Counted from the first letter of the stretch, positions 45,131 through 57,024 are shown. The stretch: 64,000 bases of DNA from Hymenopus coronatus (GCA_030762935.1 CM060890.1:70298265-70362264), one strand, 5' to 3'. The notes: a model not told the origin generated them from the letters alone. Program-made: numbers and translations.

Positions 45131-46292
45131 TAATGCATATAATTAAATATTGCTAGAAGAAGATAGCTTTTAATTTCAACTAAATACATGGAATAAATTA
45201 ATATATCAAGAATGAAATACATATTTTAATAACATTTGTTATACATTCTTCTTTTGTGGCTAGTAGGTAATGCATGTACCAAAATATTTATCTCTAGCTT
45301 TAATATTTTAGAGAATCACTTCTGTTATTTCAGGGCCCTCTTTAAGGGAACCACCTAAAGTTAACAAAAATAGAGCGGAATCTCAATTTTCTGATAATAA
45401 ATGTTGTGGTATTATTCCAGCTCCTTGAGGATTATGATATTTATTAGTGAATCATTCAGGAGCCTTTACTTTTACTTTGTGTTTGTTCAAGATTCAAAAA
45501 CTGCATATTCTGGTCAAAATAGGTGTTTAAAGACAGGGTTTAAGAAAATTCCACATGATTTCAGTGGTAGGGTCCGTATTTTGAATTAGTCTACTTCATA
45601 GCTATTCAGGAGTGGAAAAAGTTCTCTCAGAGCTGGTAATTCTAACCAAGTAGTTTACAAATAGCATACAAACACAGTAACCATTCAGTAACTGAAAGGT
45701 TTACAAATATAAGCATTAACGCGTATTCATATCTTTTGTGGAAATATTTATGTAAGATGCATGGAACTCCTAGGATGAACGCATTATTTTATTCACTTAG
45801 TTTCAAACTATTGATATATATTACTCTGACTCTTCTTGATGATATCATTATACGTTGTCAGTGTTAGCAACACTTTTCGATATATTTAGGTCGATTTATT
45901 AAGTAGCATTGAGTGTGAGACACAAGTTGAAAAACGACATTCACCAATGCAGTTGTTTCATCTTGTACGAAGCAGTATATCATCTCTGATAACTTAATGC
46001 TATCCTCCTGAAGCCCCAGAGCATGTTCTTCACTTAGTATTCCAGAGTTTAATGGAAAAAGACCATTAATTTCAGGAGAGAGAAGTGAAAAGTTAATTTA
46101 TTTGAAACATACAGTTAGCAAAAACAACATGCGTTGACTTGTAACTTAGAAAGTCAGTATTAAGCTATCATTTTAAGGTTAGGAATATGAAGTAAAAAAG
46201 TATACAACGGGAAACCTGCATGAATATAACTGTAATTTGATTTCAAGAAACATCTTCATTTGTCTGTCAAATTGAAATGTAAATCATAAGTA
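45131..46292. other. Unassigned AT-rich DNA, no gene recognised
   Basis: No frame or repeat match recognised over about 1.1 kb. Confidence 0.4.
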
Positions 46293-46530
46293 GGCCGCGC
46301 CGTGGCCGAGTGGTCAGACCACTTGCCTCTCACATAGACAACCCTAGTTCGATCCCAAGCGACCGCGTATGAGACTTTTAGTAGACAAACGGCACAGGGG
46401 CGGGTTTTCTCTGGGTTTCCGGTTCCCCCCGTCATTGCATTCCGCCGGTGCTTCACTTTTATTCCATGTGTCATGAGTGTCATTGCCTGCGGTGCCGTAG
46501 CAGAGAAAGCGAGCGCTAAGCACCATAAAA
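46293..46530 (+). mobile_element. tRNA-derived SINE, S2-type, well-preserved head
   Basis: A box TGGCCGAGTGG and B box AGTTCGATCCC at tRNA-like spacing, then ATGAGACTTTTAGTAGACAA, GGGGCGGGTTTTCTCTGGG, CCGTCATTGCATTCCGCCGG and TGTCATGAGTGTCATTGCCT. It shares its core with copies at 36890 and 52750. The 113-codon minus-strand frame over it is not a gene. Confidence 0.8.
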
Positions 46531-46884
46531 AACACCTAAAGTGTGTACATACTGTCTTGAATATCTGGACTTGTGTGAACTCATAACTTTCTCCCATAGA
46601 TTTGTTGAGCGAGTCGTTTCCTTAAAATCCAGTTCCAGTTCAAATTACGTAGTATTTTTAATGCTATTAAAAGACGAATCAGTCCAGAGCCAGTATATGT
46701 AATAATGTCGATATACGTATTTTGTTTGTCCCACGCGATGGGATATTAAATTTTACACGTTTCTCAGCGTACACTAAGAAAATTTACAACTTAATAACTA
46801 CAATAAACAAGGAGTAATAAAAGATACAATGTGTAATAAAGGAAAATTTCTGATTATAACGATAATATAAGACAACCGATTGTA
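46531..46884. other. Unassigned sequence, no gene recognised
   Basis: Nothing recognised. Confidence 0.35.
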
Positions 46885-47230
46885 TCTACAGGGTGGACCA
46901 AAATGCATAGCACATTTACATAATGTGGCTCCGTGCAAAGGTTCTAGGAATGGCGACTATGGAACTGTTTATTTACTCCAGAAGAATTGGAACTACGATG
47001 GATCAGTGTCCCACACAAATTCGTGATAAAGCTTTAAAATATTTTATTCGTTTAAATCAGTCTCCCCTACTAACTGGCCCTGTGACGTAATCACGCAGAG
47101 CATGTTCGCACGGAAATAAGGACAACGTGCAGTGCGGGCACTGTTTACTCATCGCGACTGGAGAAGATGCAGCAGAGCTACACTGGAGGGACCCATCTGT
47201 CTAAGCGACAGATTCTCCATTATGGTTCGT
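46885..47230 (+). mobile_element. Possible DNA transposon remnant (weak)
   Basis: Opens with TACAGGGTGGACCAAAATG, a word like the ends of many insect Tc1/mariner-type elements. It is followed at 46999 by a short frame MDQCPTQIRDKALKYFIRLN that resembles, only loosely, the start of a transposase helix-turn-helix. A stop follows within about 30 codons. No matching far terminal repeat was found. Confidence 0.25.
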
Positions 47231-48867
47231 GTGTTATGAATCTTAAGCTATTGTTGATAGCTACAGGATGTTCAAACAGAAATAGGCTTTATTGTACAAA
47301 AAAAACAAAATACTACTAATAATCGCGTAACATACCTAGCATTGAAAACTGTTTATAGAATAACGTTCTCCATTATGTCTTAGAAATGACAACTGCATTT
47401 GCGTTATCGCCACTAAGGTACACCTACCGATAGTGAATGGCTTCCTCTCTGCCCTATCCGTGTTGCACGCACAGTCAGCGACTGCCCTAACATCATTTTC
47501 GCTTTGTTATGACGGCCGCTAATTTAAATAGTGTAATCTACATTCAGTGTATCATACTCTAGAAGGTCGTTATCATCGTATATGATGGACAGTTATGCAA
47601 TGGATCAAGTCTTGGAGAAAACATGAGAAAATGGGAACTAAGAAATCCTTAGGTAAAGAACTGCCCGAACGCTGTAACGTGTGGCGTTACGACTCCAACT
47701 TATTTACTTCGATTTCAGCGTCAGTACGGGACAATCCCAGCTGAAGCGCCAGTTGTATTGTGATATCTATGGAGAACCTTAAAGAAACTCTTATCCTTGG
47801 AACTGGGCGGAGCCAGCTTCGAGTCGCGCATGTCCACACACCTGACGGACAGAACCGCACAAAGACCTTGGAATATATTATCTAGACTCACCGCTGGCGC
47901 TGGTGTTGCTGTCGCTTATTGAAACCTCTCGCGCATCGGTAAGTGAGTGGCAAACGTACTTGCTGCCGTATGTTCAGTACGCTTAAAATACTTTAAAATT
48001 GAGGTGGTTTAAGGATATTAGGGTTTAATAATTAGCATGGTGCACTTCTATGCTGCATTACTGTACCAACCACCAGAAAAATAATTCCGAGATCAATTTC
48101 CATCGGTAAGAATAAATTCTAACATTTGCGTTTCAAATTCATTCCGATTTATTCTCGTGGGTTTCCTCGGTCACTAAGCGAATGATAATTTATTTTAGGT
48201 TCCTAATACATAAACTAGAATTATTGAGTAAGACGTCAGCTGCTCCGAGACGTAACAAATTTGTGCCATAGAAAAGAAAAATTGTTTCACTGAGAAAAAG
48301 GCAAGATGATGCTAAACCCTCATACAATTCCTTCAGTATTTAGTTTTCCTTCTCATCTGACGAAGCTAATGAGAACGCTAATTTCATTCTTATAGCTATT
48401 TTGTATATGTTTCATTAGAATTAGAAGGCGGTGCTAAAATATTAGATTCAATATTATAATTTGTCCTAAATAAAAAAAAAATACCCGAAATTTAGATTAA
48501 GTAAAGTTTTCAAATCTGTAACTTCAGACTGAATCATAATCCCACAGGGTACAAAAAGGAATTTTGCAAAAGCGTTAGAACATAAAGAATGTTTATAATC
48601 GATTCTAATTTTAGATTTGTTTATAAATTATTTCAGGAAGCACAGACCATACTCTCCTGTTGTGTACATATTAATATACCTATCTTATCTAACTCAAATA
48701 TACCACAAATACTGAGAGAAAATGTATACTTAAAACGTTTAAATATACTTTACTGAAGAGGAATACAGCCCCTAATTTCACTGTAATGTACCTAATTTTA
48801 TACTGTACATACCATCTCTGAAAATCCAATATTGCATATGTTTTTGTTTTTTTTCTGCTAAATCATT
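47231..48867. other. Unassigned sequence; GC-richer block at 47730-47960
   Basis: 47730-47960 is GC-richer than its surroundings and shares a loosely similar word (GATATCT, then GAACCTT) with the LTR-like block near 51.6 kb. No frame, box or duplication was recognised. The rest is AT-rich. Confidence 0.35.
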
Positions 48868-49142
48868 TTATTTATTTGTTTTTATTTATTTACACACCGC
48901 CTTAGGTAATATCGGCGTATTACCATTTTGATCTTCTATAACGACTGCTTAAATTTGAGATGTACATTAAAACTGTATTTCTCGATTAACTTAACACATA
49001 TTCAGTATCGCATTCATATTTCCAGGATCTTGAATGCGAGGAATAAGAATGGCTTTATCAGTCGAGAATCGAACCCAGTATATTTTTCATTTTTAGTTCA
49101 GCATTTTGACCAATTTACTGCAGAGACACTCTTAACAAACCC
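48868..49142 (-). mobile_element. tRNA-derived SINE remnant, family S7
   Basis: Minus strand: an A-box-like CTGCAGTAAATTGGTC region, then B box GGTTCGATTCTCG, a body with GGTAATACGCCGATATTACC, and an A-rich 3' end (AAATAAATAAAAACAAATAA). A single copy here, supported by box order and tail. Confidence 0.55.
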
Positions 49143-49539
49143 TCTTTTGTTGACGGCTTTGTGCATTAAAGTAAAAAGCAGAAAGTATACATGGAATCAC
49201 AGAGAAGAAACTGAGAAAATGGAATTAAAGCTGAATTATGCTCTCTGTGAATGCTTACATCCTGTTCGTAAAACACTTTAAATACAGGCATGCGATATTC
49301 AAGTTCAATTATAATATTTACTTCTGTTTTGTTCAGTTCTGGAATGAAATTCCGTCTAGTCAATGAAGTGATTTTATTCAACTTCCAACGAAACATTCAA
49401 GGTCTAATCTCTGTGTATATATGCTGACGATCATAAAGAACGTGTTGTTGCAATTATTTCTTACTCCGGTATGCTTATGACGTAATTATAGCTATTTTAA
49501 ATGTCAGTGTTTTCCCATTACAAACAATGTATTGCGCGC
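49143..49539. other. Unassigned sequence, no gene recognised
   Basis: Nothing recognised. Confidence 0.35.
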
Positions 49540-49985
49540 GATCTAGGGAGTCTCTTACCCTCCACCTGACTTCTTCATATTACGACAGCGTTTCTGGTCG
49601 GCCGAAAGAGCTCGAAGGGCAGCGTACGTCCAGAGCAATTGTCTAGGGAGCAACGAAATGGGTGAACGTCTTGGATGGTAGCGTGCTGTCAGCCGTGTCG
49701 CGTAGCTCTGGTGGGAGCATATTTTGGTTTGTCTAAATTAACTTTTATTGTCTTTGTGCTTTATGCATTTAACTTGATAATATTTTCAATCACGCTCGCA
49801 TCAAGAAAAGCGTCAACTTTCGTTAATCAAAGGCTCACCTTTGTAAATTCTGTGTAAATATTACGTATTCAAATTGTGTTGCCTTAGACTTTAATCTTGG
49901 GAAAATTTATACTGCGTATTTGTGAATACTGTTTTCATTTACAAAATAAATGTATTGAATTTGGATTCTGATTTTAAATTTAACA
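49540..49985 (+). repeat. LTR-like repeat L, copy 1 (diverged)
   Basis: The GC-richer left part with GCGTAGCTCTGGTGGG, then CATATTTTGGTTTGTCTAAA, resembles the blocks at 54572-55075 and 63450-63963. It ends with AATAAA at 49945. LTR character is inferred from the layout only. Confidence 0.4.
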
Positions 49986-50750
49986 AAGTTCACTTACATC
50001 GTGCGATTTTGCCTGTATAGACCCACCCTCTAGGCATTAGTCTTACTTGTACCTTCCGCAACATAAATTATTTCAGTGGTTTTACTACGGGAAGAGGCTA
50101 GCGCAACAACGCGACGTGTTCGAACAGAAATGCAGCAAAGTTATCAACTCAGAGTCGTTACGGTTAACTGTGAACAGTATCATCCAATGATCAACATCTT
50201 TGTGATACGTGATGGAGTATCTTGACAACACATGATACCACCAAGATGGGGCTACATAGTCAATATCAGCACGGCTAGATTGCGATAGTTGTTTCCAGGC
50301 GATTATTTCTTGTTTCGGTGACATCCAGTGCCGTTTCAGATTCCTAACCAATCAGATTCTTTCTTTGGAGATAACTCAAGGAGAAGCTGCTTTTTACTCA
50401 GAAGGAGAAAATGTCGGACTTCCATTCGTCAAGAAATTGCTGATATTCCACGCGATAAGCTGACAAGTTTGATGAATAGCTTCCCGAGTTGACTGAATAC
50501 TTGTGAACTAATAGAGGAGGACATTTAAGGGATGTAAATTTCAGACAACAATATGTTTTCATTACATTTCTAGAGATACAGCCATTCTTCAATTTATTGT
50601 TCTTTTTATAGTACATATTTTTCTCCACATGAGCAATCTTGCAGATGATACCTCCACGTATAATATAAATAAAGAAGAATATGGTGCTCATACCAGAAGT
50701 ATAAGCATCAATTTCCCTTTAACCGATTTAAAAAAGTAAAAGGCATGTTA
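49986..50750. other. Unassigned sequence, no gene recognised
   Basis: A moderately GC-rich segment at 50080-50480 with an 88-codon minus-strand frame lacking any recognisable motif. Nothing else recognised. Confidence 0.35.
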
Positions 50751-50842
50751 TATATGGACGCTCCTTAACTGCTGTAGTTTTCAGCATCCCATTCTAAACT
50801 GGGCGTGAAAGACCATTAATTTTGCTCAGAGGCCGATTTAAT
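50751..50842 (-). mobile_element. SINE family S1, 3' fragment
   Basis: Minus strand: CTCTGAGCAAAATTAATGGT, TTCACGCCCAGTTTAGAATG and AGTTAAGGAGCGTCCATATA correspond to the last third of the 4341 copy. Confidence 0.75.
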
Positions 50843-51179
50843 TGCTGTAAAACTCTTTAATTGCATTTTATCATGAAACCAGAACGGTAATTGCTCTAAA
50901 CTGTTTCGCTTCAGTGAAATTAGAACTTAAAATACCAATTACTCAAAAGACATATCTAGAAATGCTACACAGTTAAGTTGTTAATACGCATTAAGTTATA
51001 GCATTACTCAGCTGCACTACTACAGGTGTAAAATTTATGCTTTTAGGTTTGCCTTCTTTCTAAAAATACGTGCAGCTAGAGGAAACTATTCGAAATTTAG
51101 GTACGTTACGTTGTACTCAATAACTGTGGATATTCATTACATTGAAATGGATGTCTGTAATAGCAAAGTATAATTTCAG

Positions 51180-51184
<5 letters not shown>

Positions 51185-51219
<35 letters not shown>
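51185..51219. repeat. (AC)n microsatellite
   Basis: About 17-18 uninterrupted AC units. Confidence 0.95.
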
Positions 51220-51221
<2 letters not shown>

Positions 51222-51254
51222 TACGAACCTTCCTGCACGCACCAAAATGCACAT

Positions 51255-51750
51255 TAAGGCTTTTACCAGTTTTCACTATTCATTAATGTGAAGTTTAATG
51301 TAATCTTGTTAAATTTTTCATCCACATTGCCGCGGTATGAAATGTGCACAACATACCCTGTCCCCCGGCTTCTTCTGGACAGTTTATTCGCTGTGGAGTA
51401 CATTCCAATATGTTTGTAATATCTCATTAAGGAGCATTCACTGCACATCTTAGTAGTCGTCGCGAACTTGCTTGGCGTGCAGTACTTTCATCACCTGAAG
51501 CGCACTCGCGAACTTCCTTAGCCCATTAATCGCTGATCATCTCACTCGTTACACCTTTCTCACTCACTGTATCACGAGAGAAGGTACGCTTATATACGAG
51601 TTGATATCTCCATAGAACCTTCTAAGAAGTTCTGTAGCGCTCTGGAGGCAGGGAGAAGTACCTCTCGATAGTGTGTTACTTACGTTTGGTGAGGGCGCTG
51701 CTTATCTTTTTTATATGTGCCCCCAATCTGTGAAGCTTAGGTCACAGCCG
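51255..51750 (-). promoter_or_regulatory. LTR-like or promoter-like block
   Basis: Minus strand: GC-richer DNA with TATATAAG (51589-51596), a possible initiator CAGTGAG about 30 bases on, and AATAAA (51383-51388) about 200 bases further. This is the order expected for an LTR. A TGTGAC begins at 51746 on that strand, but a matching end with flanking duplication was not found. Confidence 0.35.
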
Positions 51751-52437
51751 TTGCCGCTCGTACCAGTCTATATTACTTTTATTTTAGGTGTTTTCTAACG
51801 CTAATAAGTCAGATTAATTTGATTTAATCCCATTGCACATTTACGATACGTCACTTGTTTTAAATCTGATTAAGTTCTCAGTAGGTGAATATATGCTTTA
51901 GCATTTTATTATGAATGCGTTTTCATATATGTTATTATTTGTATAATATATTTGTTACACAGGAGAATATGGATGGATGTAGCTGAAGTCCAGAACATAA
52001 AAAATAACAGTTACCTATGCTACAGCCTTTTTTAACTCCAAAATTTCCACGACACGTCTCTGGGACTCCTGATTTTGAGATCTGTTCCATTAAGAAGCTG
52101 TTCTGCTGGGAGGTCATTTTGCTTAACCATCACAATACCTTTATATTAAATCATTCCAAACTGTTCGGTGTTACTCCAAACCTTGATAATATTATAGGAT
52201 ATACAACGCTACTTTTGTATAAATCTGTGAAATTACGTGCGTCGGTCTGTGTAATTTTGTATACACCTATGATAGTGTAATCGAGTGTATGTAAATATGT
52301 GTATGCTTATATGTCGGTAACGTTTGCATGTGCATGTACTTCTTTTTTGTTTTAACTAATGCAGGGGAGGCAGAGTTTTTGTTTTAACTTTTACAATTTT
52401 CCAGATGGTACTTACCTTAATAATATTGTTCAGCTGT
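51751..52437. other. Unassigned sequence, no gene recognised
   Basis: AT-rich. Short frames on both strands near 51935-52280 have no recognisable motif. Confidence 0.35.

Positions 52438-52471
<34 letters not shown>
52438..52471. repeat. (AAT)n microsatellite
   Basis: About eleven AAT units. Confidence 0.95.
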
Positions 52472-52472
<1 letters not shown>

Positions 52473-52749
52473 ACTATTTTTCTATTAATGCTGCTTCAGC
52501 TCTAAAGTCTTGCTTTGAGCAGAATTTTCAATGAACTTTTAATAATTTCACTTCCACTCTATTTAACTAAAAATGTAATCGAACTCAATTAATATGCTGA
52601 AGCTACATTTCACGCGTATGAAGGCCACTCTGAACATTTTTAGAAAATGAAATAAGAATTAGTGTTAAAAATGGAATGACAGTTTTATTTTAATAACTTT
52701 CCTCTTTAAGATGGATGAAAACGTCCTTAAAGCAATGATACGACTCTTT

Positions 52750-52935
52750 CTGCCGCCTAGGCAGAAGCAACCGCATATGGGATTTGTGATGGACAAAGTG
52801 GCGCAGGAGCGGGATTTCTCCAGTTTCTCCGGTTTCCCTCACCATCACATTCCCCTGGTGCTCCTTCTCCATTCCATGTATTATCAGTGTCATCGCCTGC
52901 AGACCATTTGTATTAAAAGTGGGCATTTCAGTGGC
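52750..52935 (+). mobile_element. SINE S2-type, headless copy
   Basis: GTGATGGACAAAGTGGCGCA, GGAGCGGGATTTCTCCAG and CACATTCCCCTGGTGCTCC match the body of the 46293 copy. The tRNA-like head is not recognisable. Confidence 0.7.
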
Positions 52936-53283
52936 ATTTCAGAAACCAGGATTTGTAATGTTCCACTGTTTCATCTGAGAATGAAAAAACGATTACTTGC
53001 ATTTTGTCTTTAATTTTTGGATACTGAAGGACATTAGTTGTTATTGTTGTTTTTGCTCTATACAACGCATTTTCCTTTTGGGCGTGTTTTCATGAACTTG
53101 TTTTTTGTTGGATAAACAAATATTTGTGTACCATACGGCAGTAAGGGTACTTCTTTCTTCAAATGCTGTATATCAAAATGACCCGTTATAGGAAAAGCAA
53201 CCATCCTCTTATTAACACCACGAATTCTTCGGACTTTTATATGCTTAGTTTCTGTGGCTCAGGGTTTTAGAAACTGGCATTCA
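52936..53283. other. Unassigned sequence, no gene recognised
   Basis: Nothing recognised. Confidence 0.35.
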
Positions 53284-53757
53284 TGAGGCCATGTGGTCGC
53301 TTCTCCTCCGCAGCCGATTTCTCTGACCCATAGGCTATGGAGGGGGGGGGGGTTTCCCGTGCCATTAGGCGGATGTTGAGGATTTTCCATTCCGCGAATT
53401 TCCTGACCCTCCATTTCATCTCATCTTCATCCTCTGGTCTTCCTCTCAGGGCTGTAGGTGTCGGCGAGGGCTGCAGCAGTGGTGATGATTCCGTTTTGGA
53501 TACTCAGCTCTCGGCGGCAGATGGCGCTGGGGGTCGTCGGTATACTCAGACGTTTATTCAGACCTGAGGCGCGAGCTCCTAGAGCTCACCGTGTCGAGAA
53601 GAAGAACTGCTAGGGAACTCTTAGGGATTCTTCACGACGGCTCCCTGTCGCAGTCTGGTTCCGGCTGCGCTCTGTAATTGCTCTCATCTCATCCTCTCCT
53701 TCCTACTCACTGGCTGAGAGTGTGATGTTGGAGGGGATTCCACACTGCAGCTAATGG
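53284..53757 (+). mobile_element. SINE-like repeat S4, plus-strand half of an inverted pair
   Basis: Blocks in order: GAGGATTTTCCATTCCGCG, CCTCCATTTCATCTCATC, CAGCTCTCGGCGGCAG, GTCGTCGGTATACTCAGA, AGTCTGGTTCCGGCTGCG and CTGTAATTGCTCTCATCTC. Each has a counterpart in the same order on the opposite strand at 53760-54216. The first ~60 bases (GGCCATGTGGTCGCTTC) may be a degraded tRNA-like head. Confidence 0.65.
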
Positions 53758-53759
53758 TT

Positions 53760-54216
53760 TTTGTACGTCAGACCCCAGAAGGATAGTATGAAATGACAGT
53801 ACCTAATTACAGTGGGCGCCGGAACCAGATTGTGGAGAGGGGGTCACCGTAGATGGTCCAAACATTTTTTAATCTCGATGGAAAGAGCACCGCGAGACCG
53901 CGCCCCGAATCTGACCAAATTCCCTGAGTCTACAGACGACTTCCAATTCTATCCTGCCACCGAGAGCTGTAATTCCATTGCGCAGTCCCCACCACGGAAG
54001 TGCGCCACTACCTCAGTCCTCGTCGGCATTTACATCCTTGAAAGAGACCGGTTGAATGAAATGGAGGTGAAATGAAAGGGCTGAAAATTCGGGAGAATGA
54101 AGAAACTTCCTCAGCATTTACATAAGTGATCCGAGAATATCCTCGAAAAAACCAGGGTCAGAGAGGTCGGCCGCGGAAATCCGAACTCACGACCTACCGA
54201 ATGCCAGTCAAAAACA
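53760..54216 (-). mobile_element. SINE-like repeat S4, minus-strand half of an inverted pair
   Basis: Minus strand starts GACTGGCATTCGGTAGGTCG, with TGAGTTCGGATTTCC as a B-box-like word. It continues with CGAGGATATTCTCGGATC, CCTCCATTTCATTCAACC, CAGCTCTCGGTGGCAG, GTCGTCTGTAGACTCAGG, AATCTGGTTCCGGCGCC and CTGTAATTAGGTACTGTC. It faces the plus copy tail-to-tail with almost no spacer. The two arms differ at many positions, so this is not a recent perfect inversion. Confidence 0.65.
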
Positions 54217-54571
54217 AAATCTCTGAGGCAACTGTTTGGTATATGCTTTTTCTATTACACAATTGAATTTATTTTGTACTTTGTTTTCCCTGTATAGTTT
54301 ATATTTTTCTTTTCAAAATGTTCAGTTTTCAGAAACTGATTTTTGCAAAGTATTTCAAAATTACTGAACATTTTTCATCATTTTGTTAATGTTCAGTACT
54401 TTATTTAATAAATAAAGCAATTAATGTCATAATTTCAATTGTATTCCATATACTTCAAAGCATATAATATGATTGTTTCTAATTATTTATTCTTAAAATG
54501 ATTTCCATGTCCAATAAACTCACATGCTATATGCTATAAAATCGCAAATAGGTGCAACAATATTGCACTTT
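54217..54571. other. Unassigned AT-rich sequence
   Basis: Nothing recognised. Confidence 0.35.
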
Positions 54572-55075
54572 TAAGTAAAGGCGGAACTGCTCACCCTCTT
54601 CCATAAGTGCGCCAGATATGTTTATCTCCACAGAGTCACGCATTTATGGGAAAAACTAAACCTCCCTAAAAGCTTCATAGTGACTATGCGACGAGATTCA
54701 GCTGCGACCTGGTGATAAAAGTTCGAGCCCTTTGGTGGGTCAACGCGGGAGAAACTGTTTCAATCTAGCTGGGAATTCGCCGAGGGACAGATCGTCTTTA
54801 AGAGCGCACTGAGGTTTCGTTGCGTAGCCTGAGCTTTCTTTCGCTTTGGGGAAAATTGAGGCGTTTAATATATTTTGGTTTAAATTTCTAATCTTTTGAA
54901 AAACCCTCTTTTATAGTCGACACTACAGATGTTACACTGATCGGAATATTTAGTTTTTAATTTGTTTATTCAATACCCTTAGCAAACAAATAACAATGTA
55001 AACATTATTCTAAGCAAAGTTCATTAATAGAAAAATGAGTTATACTTTAGTCGTTGCTTGTTAAGGTGCACAGGT
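54572..55075 (+). repeat. LTR-like repeat L, copy 2
   Basis: It shares with 63450-63963, in the same order: CTTCATAGTGAC, GATTCAGCTGCGACCTGGTG, GCTGGGAATTCGCCGAG (GCTGAAAATTCGCTGAG there), GTTGCGTAGC, CTTTCTTTCG and TGCTTGTTAAG. The two are 8.9 kb apart in the same orientation. Diverged LTRs or solo LTRs are the most likely reading. Confidence 0.5.
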
Positions 55076-55251
55076 GGAATGACATAGATAGCAGAGTACC
55101 GCATTATCGACATGTACGAGCACCAGCTTCCCAACTCCACACCACATAACGATGTAGCTGTATTGCAACAGAGTAGAGTTTACGATTTTCACGGCTATTG
55201 GACTTTGCGGTGGCTGCTTGCATTACGTTTTCTCACAGTTGAAAGTCTATT

Positions 55252-55502
55252 ACAATGTACATAGTGATAGAGAAGGTACTGTAACACACCCAATGTTTCA
55301 TCAAAAATACGTGTTTTAGAGTGCTCTGAATAAGAAAATTATTTTTGGAAAAACATCTGTGTAATGTGTGAAAAGCATAACTAAAAACGAAGTTAAATAC
55401 CAAGTAGTTAAGTTCAGTATATTCCAAAGTTACGAAACGAAGACTTCTTGGAACCCCCTCCTCACAAATACCCTTTACATGGAAAATGTTTCGAAAAATT
55501 TG
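55252..55502 (+). repeat. R1 fragment, first third, truncated by another R1
   Basis: From ACAATGTACATAGTGATAGA through AAATACCCTTTACATGG to CGAAAAATTTGATTTTT, where a new R1 head begins. Confidence 0.7.
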
Positions 55503-55840
55503 ATTTTTACTTTCTCTATACGTACTATGAACATAGTGTATAGAGAAGGTATTGTACTGCACCCTAAAATTCGATACCAAGATTTCAACGGAAAGACATG
55601 TTTTGAATACAAAAAAAATTAAATTGTTTCACACAGCAAGCGGCATTAAAAGGATTTGACCATCGCTTTAGTCTAGTGTGCTACCTTATTTCCCTTCTGG
55701 CTACAAATAAACAACTAATAAAACTATTTCTGCTAAAGTTTATGCCGATTAGCATGATATAGATAAAAAAATAATGTTTAATAAAAAGCTTTGTTTGCGG
55801 AACAGTTAGAGAAAGTCATGTGGATGGAGCACACCAGAAT
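55503..55840 (+). mobile_element. R1 element with large internal deletion
   Basis: A very clean head (TTTTTACTTTCTCTATACGT, ACTATGAACATAGT, GTATAGAGAAGG) runs to AGACATGTTTTGAATAC, then jumps to tail sequence (TGACCATCGCTTTAGTCTAG, TAGAGAAAGTCATGTGGATG, CACACCAGAATT). The tail part could instead belong to the older 55252 copy, interrupted by the new head. Confidence 0.7.
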
Positions 55841-55854
55841 TGCTTTTTTAACTT

Positions 55855-56670
55855 GCTCTATTTAGTACACAGTAACTATGTAGAGAACGTATTATACTCC
55901 ATCTAAAGATCCGATATCTAGATTTTATCGGAAATAGAGGATTTATGGTTCTCTGTAACCAAAACATAGTATATTTAGTGAAAGGTGTATATGTGTCTCG
56001 TGTTATTGTCTCAAAAACGAATAACCGGTCAAAAACCACAGTTGGCATTTAAGTTTAGTACCTTCCAAGGATACCATACGAAACTATCTGCCTCAAACTA
56101 TCCTTTACACGGAAAAAATTGAAAATTTTTATTTTGTGAAAAGTAACTAGGGATTTGGTTTAAAATGTCAAATATTAAAGACATTTACATCACAAATAAA
56201 ATGAATGTCTATGAATAGCCTCTGAAGACCTCTTCATTCCGGATGATTTTTTCATAAATGGAAAAATGTAAGCGATAGACATCAAGTTACTTCACAAAAA
56301 ATGTAGACTTCGTTAAAACACACATTTGTGTCATATGAATTTTTTCAAGGAGTTGGCCATTTCCGCGATATTCCTTGCTATTGGTTTCAGTTTCAAAAAC
56401 TTAAGCGTTTCTGATATGGGAATTTATAAACTCCTGACCGTGCAAATAAACGAATTTCTATCTCATAGCAAGCAGCTTAAGATAGATTCGCTTTATTCGA
56501 GTGTATTCTCTTATTTCCCTTCTACTTACAAGGTTACAAGTAATAATACCATTTCTGTTAACGTTTATCTCGATTAGCATGAATTAGATAGGATGGGATT
56601 TTAAACAATAATTTGTAACACAGATGTAGAGAAAGTAATGTAAAGTAAATGTAAATGGAACACATTTTAG
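55855..56670 (+). mobile_element. R1 element, near full length, diverged
   Basis: The head is degraded (TAGTACACAGTAACTATGTA, GAGAACGTATTATA). The body keeps GTACCTTCCAAGGATACCAT, GCCTCTGAAGACCTCTTCAT and TTTATCTCGATTAGCATGAA. The tail is TGTAGAGAAAGTAATG with a 12-base duplication-like GTAAATGTAAATGG. Confidence 0.8.
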
Positions 56671-57024
56671 CTAATTGCTCTCAAATGCAATTGTCACTAT
56701 AGCCGAGTGATTCGACATAGTCAAACAAATGAAATTAAGTGTTTTCAAGACTGAAAATAGCATGCGACTTCAGGCTTTTTAAAGAAGCCTGATCCTCATC
56801 TTATTAAATTATTCATCCACTAACTGTTTATCGGGAAAGTGGATACTAAAAGAACCTACAGAACCTTAGTGCATATATTTCCCGACGTTATTAAAACGGC
56901 GTCATGAATTAAACATTCCATGTTTTCTTAATGACATTAATACCTGAGAAGATTGCCGAAAGAATTTTGGACATAAACGAAAAGTAAGAACATCTAATGA
57001 GATATCAAGTTAGTTATTCTTTAT
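56671..57024. other. Unassigned sequence with a short hairpin
   Basis: TCAGGCTTTTTAAAGAAGCC (56770-56792) can form an 8-bp stem. TATAGCCGAGTGATTCGAC at about 56699 resembles a tRNA A-box region, but no B box follows. No gene recognised. Confidence 0.35.

Noticed and set aside
46293..46365. tRNA gene (good A and B boxes)
   Set aside because: It is followed by a body shared with other dispersed copies and cannot form a complete cloverleaf by eye. It is a SINE head. The same applies to 4341, 12809 (minus) and 59805.
47241..47290. TACAGGATGTTCAAACAG as a transposon end
   Set aside because: It resembles a terminal repeat, but no matching inverted copy was found within several kilobases.
49166..49396. 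76-codon minus-strand frame and overlapping 117-codon plus frame at 48928-49281
   Set aside because: They partly overlap a SINE remnant, contradict each other by strand and show no motif.
53337..53567. GC-rich plus-strand frame of 76 codons
   Set aside because: It lies within the inverted S4 repeat pair and the frame is not kept in the other arm.
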